This document shows positions 33,899 through 43,052 of a stretch of 64,000 nt of DNA, one piece after another; position 1 is the first letter of the stretch; each line of letters opens with the position of its first letter. The stretch covers positions 87,322 through 151,321 of the forward strand of contig WGMS01000011.1 in the NCBI GenBank assembly GCA_016124935.1. Direction: 5' to 3'. A model generated the notes under the pieces. It was not told the origin of the DNA. It searched no databases and was given only the letters and a program-made list of their open reading frames with translations. The DNA comes from a bacterium (GTDB taxonomy: Bacteria; Cyanobacteriota; Vampirovibrionia; Obscuribacterales; Obscuribacteraceae). The translations under genes were made by a program, and so were the position numbers.

Positions 33899-35416
33899 CT
33901 AATTTATCGCTTCCTTCATCCTGTCTTGTAGAATGCGCTGGGTAACCAGGCGCCCTGATTTTATCACCATCGGAATGCCGTTTCCTGGATGAGTACTGGC
34001 GCCTGCAAAATAGAGGTTTTTTATACGATGGTGTTTGTTCCTGGGACGCAGAGGACCCATGAGAGATAACTTGTGCGACAGTCCGAAGGCGGCATCGTTT
34101 TTGAGTCCGAATCGTTGTCCCTGTTCTTCCGGATTGATCCTGATCTGAAAAAGAATATCCTTTTCGTCGAGGCTCAAATTCGCTTTGGCCAGCTTCTCTT
34201 TTATGTAACTGAAGAGCTGGTCACCAATACGATCCCATCGAGAGTCGATGTCGCAGGCGCCCTTGGTTGAAGGCTTCGATGGTACAGGCACCAGTATTGT
34301 GACCGCGTGCTTGCCTGACGGTGCTAAAGTAGAATCGGTTTTTGTCGGACAGCAAAGGTAGAAAGTCGGCTCTTCAGAAATTCGATTCTCTTCGAAGAGT
34401 TGGTGCATAGAAGTTTCGAAACAGGAAGGCATGAACACCTGATGATGCATTAAATTTTCCGGGACATTCTCCATACCGAAGAAAAAGAGGTAAGCGCCGC
34501 AAGAATAGGAAAACTTCTCTTCGAGAGGATGTTTTTCGTTGAGAATGCTTTCGTAGGCCTCAGGCAGGTCGGCGTTGATCACCGCCAGGTCGCATTCTAT
34601 TTTGCCGCCATCTTCTAGAAGGACGCTATACAGCCTGTCATCTTCCGAGCGGAATCCTTTTACTCTGGTATCGCATTTGATCTCGACACCGATATCCAGA
34701 GCAAGGCTGGTCAGGGCTTGTGCTATCGAATACATGCCTCCATCGGGAAAGTAGAGCCCTTTGTTCAGCTCGGCATAGGGCAGCACATTATAGATGGAAG
34801 GAGCCTCGTATGGGTTGAGGCCGATATAGAGGCTGGAGAAAGCAAGGGCATCCTTCAAGCTCTTTTCCTGGAAATATCTGCCGAGGGATGTGTACAGGGG
34901 CGCTGTTACCATGCCTTTGAGCAGCAAAGAGAGGTTATCCGGTTTGAAAGCGCTTAGATAGTTTGGAGAGTTGCGGTCGATGAACTGTTGCATCCCGACT
35001 TCATAAAGTAGATTCTGGTCGGCAAGCCAGCGGTCGATGGTATCACCGGCGCCCTTCTGGAAAGACTCGAATTCCTGCTTCAGTTTATGACGTTCGCTTG
35101 TGAACTGCAGCCTTCTGCCATCGGCGAAATGGAAGCAGGAATGGGGGTCTAGTCGGTTGAGTTTTAGATAGTCGGTCATATCTCTGCCGGCTCTCTCGAA
35201 GAGGTTCTCAATCTCTTCTTTCATCATCAACATAGAAGGACCGGTGTCGAATTTGAAGCCGTCGATGACCGTCTGGTGGCAGCGTCCCCCGGTCTTGTCA
35301 AGCTTCTCGAAAACAGTCACCTCGAAATCATTCAGCCTCAGGTCAATAGCCGCTGCAAGACCGCCTATGCCGGCTCCAACGATTGCTGCGCTTTGTTTTT
35401 TATTGATACGCGTCAT
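33899..35416 (-). CDS. second CrtI-family carotenoid desaturase/oxidase
   Basis: The FAD fold AIVGAGIGGLAAAIDLR, E-KLDKTGGRCHQ, FKFDTGPSMLMM, and the C-terminal AGASTHPGNGIPMVIKSGRLV are typical. The final motif resembles CrtN/CrtP/CrtNb-like desaturase or oxidase enzymes rather than classic CrtI (GAGTHPGAG). It is the first gene of a minus-strand operon with the glycosyltransferase and DUF2269 and divergent from DUF2141. Being one of two homologues, it probably acts at a later step. Confidence 0.85.
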   Translation of the reverse strand: MTRINKKQSAAIVGAGIGGLAAAIDLRLNDFEVTVFEKLDKTGGRCHQTVIDGFKFDTGPSMLMMKEEIENLFERAGRDMTDYLKLNRLDPHSCFHFADGRRLQFTSERHKLKQEFESFQKGAGDTIDRWLADQNLLYEVGMQQFIDRNSPNYLSAFKPDNLSLLLKGMVTAPLYTSLGRYFQEKSLKDALAFSSLYIGLNPYEAPSIYNVLPYAELNKGLYFPDGGMYSIAQALTSLALDIGVEIKCDTRVKGFRSEDDRLYSVLLEDGGKIECDLAVINADLPEAYESILNEKHPLEEKFSYSCGAYLFFFGMENVPENLMHHQVFMPSCFETSMHQLFEENRISEEPTFYLCCPTKTDSTLAPSGKHAVTILVPVPSKPSTKGACDIDSRWDRIGDQLFSYIKEKLAKANLSLDEKDILFQIRINPEEQGQRFGLKNDAAFGLSHKLSLMGPLRPRNKHHRIKNLYFAGASTHPGNGIPMVIKSGRLVTQRILQDRMKEAIN

Positions 35417-35481
35417 GGAAGCTAAATTAGCATCTTTGTGGCGGGGTTCACATGGGAGCCGTTTCAGGCTCGGAAAAGCTA

Positions 35482-35487
35482 TATAAT
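35482..35487 (+). promoter_or_regulatory. -10 TATAAT box upstream of the DUF2141 gene
   Basis: A consensus TATAAT at 35482-35487 lies 20 bases before the ATG at 35508 in the divergent gap between the desaturase and DUF2141 genes. No good -35 is visible at 17 bases. A GAGCC/GGCTC inverted repeat (around 35456-35471) lies just upstream. Confidence 0.4.
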
Positions 35488-35507
35488 CAAACTCATGTGA
35501 CCGGAAA

Positions 35508-35978
35508 ATGAATTTCGATATGAAGCTCCTCGTTTACGCACTACTTTCAGCTTTTATGTTCTTGCATATATTTTGTATTCCTTCAGGGGCGGGCTCTTCC
35601 AATGCTAAGCTCAGAATAGAATTTACCGGTCTTGATAAAGACGGTAAAGGCCTGGTCAGGGGAGCTTTGTTCGATTCGGCCGGCACATTCTCCGACCAGC
35701 GTTATCATATTGAAGGCGCGCTCAGGACAGGTAGTCTACCTATCCAAAACAGAGGAGCGATCTGGGAGATAGAGGATCTTCCCCCTGGCGTCTATGCCGT
35801 GCGAGCCTTCCATGACGAAGACACAAGCGGACGCTTCAAGGTCAGTCGTTTAGGGATTCCGAAATACGCTTACGGATTTTCCAACAACGCCCGGGCAATG
35901 TTCGGTCCACCCTCTTTCGAGCGCTGTAAGTTTCGATTCGACCGTGACCTTACTCTAAGAATTCAGCTACATCGTTAG
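35508..35978 (+). CDS. secreted DUF2141-family protein
   Basis: A signal peptide leads into IEFTGLDKDGKGLVRGALFDS, then LPPGVYAVRAFHDEDTSGRFKVSRLGIPKYAYGFSNNARAMFGPPSFERCKF, which is the DUF2141 signature. These small beta-rich proteins of unknown role often sit near carotenoid genes, as here, divergent from the second desaturase. An alternative start at ATG 35520 is possible. Confidence 0.85.
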   Translation: MNFDMKLLVYALLSAFMFLHIFCIPSGAGSSNAKLRIEFTGLDKDGKGLVRGALFDSAGTFSDQRYHIEGALRTGSLPIQNRGAIWEIEDLPPGVYAVRAFHDEDTSGRFKVSRLGIPKYAYGFSNNARAMFGPPSFERCKFRFDRDLTLRIQLHR

Positions 35979-36022
35979 GACCGGGAGATAAAATAGGAGA
36001 AAAGATAGAGGACTGTTTCGAT

Positions 36023-36709
36023 TTGCCCATAGGAAAGTCTAGCCTTTCATTTGTTCTGATTGTGTTGTTGTCTCTGAGCGCTTCAGGATTTGGCGCGGCT
36101 TACTGTCAGGAAGGAATTGATTCAGGTGATTCGGGTGCTCCCGGCTCTTACATAGAGGAAGAGAGCCCGGAAGAAAGAGAAGCGCCATCGCCCTCGCTTC
36201 AGGGAAGAGCCGATTTGAACGTGGACCGGGAGGCGCCTCCAGGGCTCAATTCCGGAGTGATGCCACCGCTGGCACCACCGATATCTAATCCTGATCACAA
36301 TCTCAAGCCTGATTCCGCTATCCGTCGCGGCGGGATTCTCAAGAATCTGTTCGACTTGTCCTCCGACCATAGTGAAAAGACGATGCAACGACCCTCCTGG
36401 TTGCCTGCTCATGCCTACAGCAACGATAATATGGTGGCACCTTATCACAACCGTGAGTATTTCTGGTGGGATAAGAGTCCGATGCCGGACAAACCGCAAT
36501 GGGTAGTGCTTTCGACCTCGGTAACCCGTTTCTGGAGAGGCTTCGCGCCGCAGCCCTGTTGGGTACTGGTCTCGCCCAATCCTCTGGCGCCGGGCAATTT
36601 TACATTTCGGGCCAGGGTTGCCAACGGTCCCAGAGGTTGGTTGCAGGCTCTGCCGGCAAAAAGCAAGCATGGATTTCCTCTTTATCGATACTGGCTGGAT
36701 CAGCCTTGA
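36023..36709 (+). CDS. secreted proline-rich protein, unknown function
   Basis: A signal peptide ending AAYCQ is followed by an acidic, Pro/Glu/Ser-rich segment (residues 30-90) and a small C-terminal domain with many Trp and Pro residues (WWDKSPMPDKPQW, TRFWRGFAPQPCW). No known family. The TTG start at 36023 has TAGAGGA 11 bases upstream. It is 44 bases after DUF2141 on the same strand. Confidence 0.6.
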   Translation: MPIGKSSLSFVLIVLLSLSASGFGAAYCQEGIDSGDSGAPGSYIEEESPEEREAPSPSLQGRADLNVDREAPPGLNSGVMPPLAPPISNPDHNLKPDSAIRRGGILKNLFDLSSDHSEKTMQRPSWLPAHAYSNDNMVAPYHNREYFWWDKSPMPDKPQWVVLSTSVTRFWRGFAPQPCWVLVSPNPLAPGNFTFRARVANGPRGWLQALPAKSKHGFPLYRYWLDQP

Positions 36710-36802
36710 AGGTCGAATAAATCACCGGCTCTGATGTCAAGGTGCGCTTGCCCGTCTCCGCCGGGCACTTATATGTGATGGTTTCCGTTTGTCAGAGAGT
36801 TT

Positions 36803-37867
36803 ATGAAAATACTGGATTTTCAGCATGGTCGAATCGTCTTCTCCAGGCAGAGCCTGAAGATGGAGCCGAGCTTGCCGGACAAAGTACAGGCCGGCGCGCA
36901 GTATTTCCATTTTGAAGAAGGCGTAGGCTTTTTAGAAGCCGGTTTTTTTGATTTCGACGCTCTGGCAAAAGACCTCGAACGAAAGCAGTTCGCCTGGCTT
37001 CATCTATCAGGATCGGTTTCAGATGAGTTCTTCGGTCATCTGAAACGCTTCGCCGATATGTCGGACGAGCAGCTCAAGATGCTCAAGTTTCCCCATGGAA
37101 AGCCGGCTTATGAAGAGTATTCCAACGGTATTTTCTGGTCCATGCAGCGACCTTTCGTCACTGATAGCACCGACGCCATCGAGAACGTCAATTTCTATAT
37201 GACCGAGAAGGTCCTGTTCACCAGGCAATTCAGCCAGGACACCGCTTTTAATCTGGTATCACATAGAATGATGGCAAAGGGAGACACCTTGACCGGTATG
37301 TCGGTGGATCGGCTGGCGGCAAGTTTGATTGATGATGTATTGCAGAGTTATGTCGAGTTTCTGACGGTCGGTGGTGCCAAATTGGAGTCTATCCAGAATA
37401 AGATTATCCGTCGCCCTGGTTCCGAGGAACTGCATCTGATCAACTCGGCTCAGCAGATGATCTGGATATTTTTGAAGACGGTCTGGCCCCTGGAGACCCT
37501 TTTACAGGGTATGGTTCGCTCGAAAAGTCACATAATCACCGAAGCCGGTAGAGATGAGCTCAAATTTTGTCTGGCCGAAGCCAATTCTGTTATCGCTCTT
37601 TTCGATATTTACCGACAAATGTCCTACGACTTGATGGATGTCTACGTTTCCGGTCTCGGGTTGAGAACCAATAAAACAACCATGATACTGACTGTTATCG
37701 CGACGCTTTTTCTGCCACCGAGTTTGATAGCAGGTATCTACGGAATGAATTTCACTATTCCGGAAGTTCATTTCGCCTTCGGCTACTATTTCGCTTTGAG
37801 CGCCATGTTGGTTGTGTCCGGGGGACTTCTGATCTGGCTTAAATTAAGGGGCTATATCGAGTTTTGA
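36803..37867 (+). CDS. CorA-family divalent cation transporter
   Basis: A cytoplasmic N-terminal domain, long helices in the middle and two C-terminal membrane helices, with the pore motif GMNF in IAGIYGMNFTIPEV. This is the CorA/ZntB superfamily of Mg2+/Co2+ (or Zn2+) channels. The acidic loop after GMN is short (TIPEVHF). ATG at 36803 follows a GAGAG site by about 6 bases. The transported ion is not determined. Confidence 0.9.
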   Translation: MKILDFQHGRIVFSRQSLKMEPSLPDKVQAGAQYFHFEEGVGFLEAGFFDFDALAKDLERKQFAWLHLSGSVSDEFFGHLKRFADMSDEQLKMLKFPHGKPAYEEYSNGIFWSMQRPFVTDSTDAIENVNFYMTEKVLFTRQFSQDTAFNLVSHRMMAKGDTLTGMSVDRLAASLIDDVLQSYVEFLTVGGAKLESIQNKIIRRPGSEELHLINSAQQMIWIFLKTVWPLETLLQGMVRSKSHIITEAGRDELKFCLAEANSVIALFDIYRQMSYDLMDVYVSGLGLRTNKTTMILTVIATLFLPPSLIAGIYGMNFTIPEVHFAFGYYFALSAMLVVSGGLLIWLKLRGYIEF

Positions 37868-37911
37868 AGCATCTTTCTTTATCGGACTCAATCAAGTGAT
37901 TCCGGTGGATC

Positions 37912-38103
37912 TCAGTCCAGGCGAATGATAAAGAAATAGGCGAAAACCGCCGCTATCGAAACCAGTGCCAGGGCAAGAAAAATAAGAAAACCCGTGTCTT
38001 CGTGATTACGACGACGAACCGAGGTGAATATCGTCGTCTTGAGCTGCTCGTAGAAGCTTGCTAGACGTTCTTCTTTTTGTTCATCGGGGTCGTGTTCAGG
38101 CAT
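37912..38103 (-). CDS. small single-span membrane protein
   Basis: 63 residues: a charged N-terminal half (EHDPDEQKEERLASFYEQLKTT), a cluster of Arg residues, and one membrane helix (about 41-60). ATG at 38103 lies opposite the 5' region of the Sel1 protein. Composition favours a real gene over an antisense shadow, but no homologue is recognised. Confidence 0.45.
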   Translation of the reverse strand: MPEHDPDEQKEERLASFYEQLKTTIFTSVRRRNHEDTGFLIFLALALVSIAAVFAYFFIIRLD

Positions 38104-38163
38104 GGTAAATTGGAAAAGAGTCAGATTCTGTCTCTACTTAGTATACATCAGTATGAATTGCCG

Positions 38164-40170
38164 ATGAGACTGTTGAAGTTCATTCTATTTTTGCCGCTAG
38201 CGATTTTACTCTTGATCGTTGCTGTGGCATTGTTATCGCCCGACGGCAACTACCAGGTTGGTGTTTACATCGATGCAATACCGGGTGGTTGGCGCGGGTT
38301 GGCCAACTATTGGTACGATCGAGCCGCTCGTTCCGGTCATGTGGAGGCTCTTTCGAGGTCAGGCATCTATTATCTGTTCGGATTCGGTCCCCAGAACAAA
38401 AAGAAAGGCATCGACTATCTCAACCAAGCTGCGGCTAAAAACAGCACGCAGGCTACAGCAGCGCTTTCCACCGCCCGGGAGTGGGGGCTTGGTTTGGAGC
38501 AGGATTACGCTAAATCGTATCGACTTTCCTCAAAAGTGCTAGAACTTGATCCTACCGCCACACGCAGTTTGTATAGAATCGCTTATTTCAAAACAGTCTG
38601 TCCCGGCTCGCTTCGTGATCGCAAAGGGGCATTCGAAATCTATCAAAGTCTTTTCCAGGCAGGAGATCAAGAAGATCTCCCGGCAGAGTCCCTTGGTGTG
38701 GCTTATTATTTCGGGCATGGAGTCGAACTTGATCAGAAAAAAGCCTTCACCTATCTGGAGAAAGCGGCTCGTATGGGCTCTATTCAGGCCAGATCGCTGA
38801 CAGGTTTGTGTTACACAGCTGGTGTCGGAGTTGAAAGGGATGTTTCAGCCGGTTTGCGTTGGTTGGAGTTTGCAGCTCTCTGCGGCGACCTGGACAGCCA
38901 ATTGGCTTTATACTTGGGTCCTCGGTTCGGCTTGGGTGAATTCAAAAGTTATAGAGAGGCTGATAAATGGGGAGAGCTTTTAAGCAAGCGAGGATTCACT
39001 TTTCATCGTGATCTGAAAAGCGCTGATTTGAAGTCTTTGAGAGTCGATGCCGCAAATAGTATCGCTGCTCAAACTGCATACGGTATCATGAACGGTCTTG
39101 GTATAGGTATGGTTCCTAATCAGAAATTCGCCAAGACTTGCCTTCTGAAGGCTTATAAAGAAGGAAAGTGTCGAGACGCCGGTGTGCTCTGGGCTAATAT
39201 CGTCCTGAGGAGATTGCCTCCGGTTCAAGAGATGAGAGCTTCGATCGAAGTCTTGAAGTCCGCCCATGAAGGCGGTCATGGTTTTGCCGGATCTTTATAT
39301 GCGTCCCACATCGCAAGTGGTTTTTGTTTCCGGCAGAACTGGCAAGAGTGTTTCAGAGTTCTGAAAGACGCCGATCTTGCTTCGGAACCAGCCGGGCGAT
39401 TTTTGCTTGGTCAATGCTATCTTGCCGGGCTCGGTGTCGACCAGGATGTGAAAAGAGGCCTGACCGAAGTGCTTGCTACGGCAAAGGCAGGATATGCTCC
39501 TTCTTTCCGTTTCTTGATCGAGAACTATGATTTTTTCGATCGCGATCAAAGGATAGATATAGATCTGGTCGAGTTGGCTAGATCGTCCCTCAGTCTTGAG
39601 TTGCCCCGGGTGAAATGCTGGCTTGCCCGGAAAACATCGGCGGAGAAAAATTATAGAAAGCTCCTCGAAGAATGCATGGAAGCAGGTTTCCTCGATGCCC
39701 TGGGCGCGCTCGGGGATGACTATGGCATAAGCTCCAAAGAGTGTGATCGGGAGCAGGCGATAGTTTTTTATGGCAAAGCCGTAGAAGCTGGACGACTGGA
39801 CAGGCTGGCCGATCTCGAGCGAGTGAGACTGGCTGTTTTCGAGACACGCTTCAGGCGCTCTCCTGGATCAAAGCAGATATTGAGAACTACCAGAAAACTG
39901 ACCAGGGGTCAGTTGATAGAGCCTGATTGTTACGAAGTTGTAGATAGCGAGGATTATATTGGCGACAGTTACCTCGACGGCAGCGCTCTTTCCGTCGAGA
40001 TACTAAAAGGTATGCATACTTATAACGAGATCAATCAGGCAGAGGCGATTGTCACTTATAACCTGGGTATCAGTCCTGAGAGTCAACAAGAGCTGGTCAG
40101 GGAAAGGCAGAGCCGGGCAGCGCTTCTATTTCTTGAAAGTGAGAAAAAATCCAGGGAAGCAAGAAGATGA
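38164..40170 (+). CDS. membrane-anchored Sel1-repeat protein
   Basis: One N-terminal helix (MRLLKFILFLPLAILLLIV) anchors a long array of Sel1-like repeats (36-39 residues each), e.g. GVAYYFGHGVELDQKKAFTYLEKAARMGS and GLCYTAGVGVERDVSAGLRWLEFAALCGD. Sel1 repeats bind proteins, often in signalling or envelope complexes. I used ATG 38164 so that the protein begins with the helix; an upstream in-frame start at 38077 would overlap the opposite small gene. It precedes a secreted TPR protein by 38 bases. Confidence 0.8.
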   Translation: MRLLKFILFLPLAILLLIVAVALLSPDGNYQVGVYIDAIPGGWRGLANYWYDRAARSGHVEALSRSGIYYLFGFGPQNKKKGIDYLNQAAAKNSTQATAALSTAREWGLGLEQDYAKSYRLSSKVLELDPTATRSLYRIAYFKTVCPGSLRDRKGAFEIYQSLFQAGDQEDLPAESLGVAYYFGHGVELDQKKAFTYLEKAARMGSIQARSLTGLCYTAGVGVERDVSAGLRWLEFAALCGDLDSQLALYLGPRFGLGEFKSYREADKWGELLSKRGFTFHRDLKSADLKSLRVDAANSIAAQTAYGIMNGLGIGMVPNQKFAKTCLLKAYKEGKCRDAGVLWANIVLRRLPPVQEMRASIEVLKSAHEGGHGFAGSLYASHIASGFCFRQNWQECFRVLKDADLASEPAGRFLLGQCYLAGLGVDQDVKRGLTEVLATAKAGYAPSFRFLIENYDFFDRDQRIDIDLVELARSSLSLELPRVKCWLARKTSAEKNYRKLLEECMEAGFLDALGALGDDYGISSKECDREQAIVFYGKAVEAGRLDRLADLERVRLAVFETRFRRSPGSKQILRTTRKLTRGQLIEPDCYEVVDSEDYIGDSYLDGSALSVEILKGMHTYNEINQAEAIVTYNLGISPESQQELVRERQSRAALLFLESEKKSREARR

Positions 40171-40208
40171 GATTGCTAGAATTTCTCCTCTTTCCTTTTG
40201 TTCCATAG

Positions 40209-41075
40209 ATGTCCAAGAGATTGCTCAAAGCCATGTTAATTAGAGCCTGTCTGCTTTTCCTCCTGGTTCTTTTCGGGCATAGTGCCGCTTATGGTCAGGA
40301 GTTCGAGATCACTCTGCCGGAAGACCTGGAAGGGCGGCCCCAGAGGCGCTCGGTTCAGAAGACCGATGCGGCTCAGTCCGATTCGCGTTTTGACGGGGAT
40401 AACAAGCCGGGGTCTGCCGTGCGCAGTATTTCCGACGCAGAACTCTTTTTGTACCGTCGCACCTATGAATCGCAGTCTATGCTTATTAGATTGGAGCGAG
40501 TGGAAAAGACCCTTATGGGTCAAGTTTCGAAAGGCGATTTGAAAGCCCGAGTGGCAAAAATAACTGATACTATAAACGGTGGCAAAGTAAGAATCGCTTC
40601 GATCGAGGGGGCTGTAACCGACAGCGCAAAGTCCACAGCAATATCTTCGAAAAAAGAGAACCCCAGAAGAAAGTGGTGGCAACTCTTCCCTAAGTCAGAG
40701 ACCCGGGTAAAGCAGAAAGGCGATCCGGCTTCCACTCGAGAAAAGCTTTTAAAAGAGGGCAGGCGGTATTACCGGCAGGGCACCTGGCAGAAAGCCTCGG
40801 ATCAATTCAGCCAGGTTTTGATGCTCGATTCTGAGAATGTGGAAGCTCTCCATAAACAAGCAATCTGCCGCTATCATATCTGCACCGACGAAGCATCCGC
40901 TCTGTCCACCTCGACCCTGGATGCCAGGCTGGTTTCAGCCCGAGAAGATCTGGAGAAAGTGATTCGTCTCTACAGTCTTGCCGGCAAAACCGAAGAGGCC
41001 CTCGATGCGAAGAAAGCTATAGAGGCTATTGATCAGAGTCGACGCCGGCTATCCGGAGGAGTCGAAGACTTCTAG
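40209..41075 (+). CDS. secreted protein with helical motif and C-terminal TPRs
   Basis: A signal peptide (to AAYGQ) is followed by a disordered basic segment. A 30-residue helical motif comes next, with SISDAELFLYRRTYE, then RLERVEKTLMGQV, and TPRs in the C-terminal half (EGRRYYRQGTWQKASDQFSQVLMLDSENVEALHKQAIC). ATG 40209 is likely. It ends one base before the convergent FMN reductase. Confidence 0.7.
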   Translation: MSKRLLKAMLIRACLLFLLVLFGHSAAYGQEFEITLPEDLEGRPQRRSVQKTDAAQSDSRFDGDNKPGSAVRSISDAELFLYRRTYESQSMLIRLERVEKTLMGQVSKGDLKARVAKITDTINGGKVRIASIEGAVTDSAKSTAISSKKENPRRKWWQLFPKSETRVKQKGDPASTREKLLKEGRRYYRQGTWQKASDQFSQVLMLDSENVEALHKQAICRYHICTDEASALSTSTLDARLVSAREDLEKVIRLYSLAGKTEEALDAKKAIEAIDQSRRRLSGGVEDF

Positions 41076-41076
41076 A

Positions 41077-41622
41077 TCAAGCTGCGGTCTTGAGTGAATC
41101 GCTTATTCTAATCAACTCTCTGCTCAGTTTCTCTATTCTTGCTAGCACCGCTTCATCGGTGATACCATCCGTTTCGTCGAAAGCGTTGCCGTCTGCGTAA
41201 ACAAAAGAAGGGATGATCAGGCTGCGAAAGTCCAGCATCAAGCTATTGGCCAGGCTCATAACCGACATATAGCTGGATTTGCCGCCGGCGGCACAAAGGA
41301 ATCCCACTGTTTTGTCTGTCCATGCCCGGCCGGTGAGTTCGATCAGATTTTTTGCCATCGCTCCTGAAGCATAATTATAGATAGGAATAGCTACTATTAT
41401 TCCGTCCGCTTTTTCAATCTGCTCTTTGACGGCGGGAAGATTCGGGTGTTCATAAGCCGGCCCGCCATCACAGATTGGCAGTTCCACCTCTTGAAGATCC
41501 AGCCAATTTACCTCTGCCTGGTCCGCGAGCCGTTTCAGATTGTCGTAGGCGATTCTTGCCATGATTCTGCTTTTGCTATCTTGATTCAGGCTGGTGCTCA
41601 CCACCAGAAAGTTGCTTTTCAT
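41077..41622 (-). CDS. NADPH-dependent FMN reductase/flavodoxin-like protein
   Basis: VVSTSLNQDSKSR (phosphate-binding loop for FMN), ELPICDGGP, IIVAIPIYNYASGAMAKNLIEL and GFLCAAGGKSSY match the NADPH-dependent FMN reductase family (SsuE/ArsH/azoreductase-like). It probably reduces FMN, quinones or chromate-like compounds in the cytosol. A sigma-70 promoter and a flanking palindrome (41635-41683) lie directly upstream. Confidence 0.88.
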   Translation of the reverse strand: MKSNFLVVSTSLNQDSKSRIMARIAYDNLKRLADQAEVNWLDLQEVELPICDGGPAYEHPNLPAVKEQIEKADGIIVAIPIYNYASGAMAKNLIELTGRAWTDKTVGFLCAAGGKSSYMSVMSLANSLMLDFRSLIIPSFVYADGNAFDETDGITDEAVLARIEKLSRELIRISDSLKTAA

Positions 41623-41634
41623 ATCGATTTCCTC

Positions 41635-41683
41635 TTTAGACTGCTGTTAGAGTTAGAATAAGTCTAAAGTGCAAGAAAGTCAA
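41635..41683 (-). promoter_or_regulatory. promoter with flanking palindrome for the FMN reductase gene
   Basis: On the minus strand TTGACT (41683-41678) and TATTCT (41660-41655) are separated by 17 bases, an acceptable sigma-70 promoter. A perfect 8-base inverted repeat, TTTAGACT (41635-41642, plus strand) and AGTCTAAA (41661-41668), encloses the -10 box with an 18-base spacer. It is likely an operator; the regulator is not in the window. Confidence 0.55.
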
Positions 41684-41717
41684 CTATCTTTATTCTGAAT
41701 TTGTTTTCTAATCGGAT

Positions 41718-43052
41718 TTAACGATTAACGTCGGGCCAGCGCATGATCGTCGCATCGTCGATGGTGGAGAAAGGGTCTCCTTCCACTTCTTTGAAATTCT
41801 CCGAGAAAGGAACATCGGCCAGGGTCAGCTGTCTTGCCTTGAGTTCCACCGGTTTAGGCGCCGGCAGAACCATGCCAGCCACCTCCGCTTTTCTTTCGTA
41901 CTGAGCCTCGAGAGCCTGTCTCTTTTTATGCAGAGCCAGTCGTTTTTCTCTCGCCAGGGCGGCATCTTTCTTCTTCATAGCGAGCATCTTGGCCTCCAGT
42001 GCTTTCTTTGCCAATAGCTTCGCTTCCGCCTCTTGTTGGGCCAGCAGTTCGGCCTGGCGTTTCTTTACTGCTCGGACATAGGCTATGAAGCGCAGGAGCT
42101 TGCCGAAGTCCCACTTCATCTGAAAGTTATAGCCGGTGATTTTAGAACCCCGGGGAAACTCTAGAATTCTGGAGTGATTGAGCTCTCGAATGGTTTTGAG
42201 CAGGCAGCTATTCAGTCTCTGGCTGGCGGTGCTGGCGTATATATGACCGCGAAGATTGCCTTTGTTGTCGATGCTGAAGATGCAAGCGACCGAACCATAA
42301 GGATTTATCTCTCCTTCTTTGGCGAGGTGGCTCATCAATATGTACTGAAAAGAGCGCTTATATCTATTGATCCAATAATCCCAGGCCGGCGAGTCGGGAG
42401 GGGTCTGGCGAAAGGACTGGAGCCCGTCCGGGTGGCTTGCCCAGCTGTCCGGATTGATAACTTTGCTTTTTCGAACCAGGTCCTGAATATCTGCCATGGA
42501 CATGGTTTTAGCCGCCCAGCTCTGGTAGCTGCCGCCTCGTTTCCTGGCTTTGTCCTGACCTTTTACCATTTTTTTTGCCTGACGGTACATCTCGTCGAAG
42601 CCCGCCATCATATCCGGCATCTGAAAAGGCTTACTGAGGTCGAAAGATTCTTGTAAGCTCTGCCACCAGTCTTTCGGTTTGGGAGGCAGAGGCAGGGTCT
42701 TGGCCCCTGGCTTGTTCTGAACGCTTTTGACTGTTTCTACCGCCTGTTTGGTGTAAGCCGCCAGGGTCTCCGCCGGCAACAATCGAGCTGCCAGCTCCAG
42801 TTCGTCCAGGGCAGGCAGGTCTTCTCCCATCTCTTTTCTGACCAGGCCCAGATAGAAGTGGGTGGTTCCATCCTCCGGATTCTTCTTCATGTCTTCCTGA
42901 AGCAAAGCTATGGCTTTTTCGTAGTCGCCTTTTTCGTATTCGCTTCGGACCTTTTCTATTAGTTTCGAGTCTGATTCAGCCAGGGTAGCCTGGCCGAGAC
43001 CGGTACTCGATAGCAGTAAAGCCGTAAGCAGAATTGCAAGCGGCTTCCTCAT
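41718..43052 (-). CDS. secreted TPR protein with TonB-C-like domain
   Basis: A signal peptide ends TLAES. Residues about 30-115 contain two TPRs (YEKGDYEKAIALLQEDMKKNPEDG). A middle region (WINRYKRSFQYI to NFQMKWDF) has the shape of TonB-C domains with the conserved GSVACIFSIDNKGNL. A Lys/Ala/Glu coiled-coil follows (about 335-400) and a short C-terminal tail. Its ATG overlaps the stop of the upstream TPR peptidase (ATGA at 43049), so they are coupled. Confidence 0.7.
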   Translation of the reverse strand: MRKPLAILLTALLLSSTGLGQATLAESDSKLIEKVRSEYEKGDYEKAIALLQEDMKKNPEDGTTHFYLGLVRKEMGEDLPALDELELAARLLPAETLAAYTKQAVETVKSVQNKPGAKTLPLPPKPKDWWQSLQESFDLSKPFQMPDMMAGFDEMYRQAKKMVKGQDKARKRGGSYQSWAAKTMSMADIQDLVRKSKVINPDSWASHPDGLQSFRQTPPDSPAWDYWINRYKRSFQYILMSHLAKEGEINPYGSVACIFSIDNKGNLRGHIYASTASQRLNSCLLKTIRELNHSRILEFPRGSKITGYNFQMKWDFGKLLRFIAYVRAVKKRQAELLAQQEAEAKLLAKKALEAKMLAMKKKDAALAREKRLALHKKRQALEAQYERKAEVAGMVLPAPKPVELKARQLTLADVPFSENFKEVEGDPFSTIDDATIMRWPDVNR

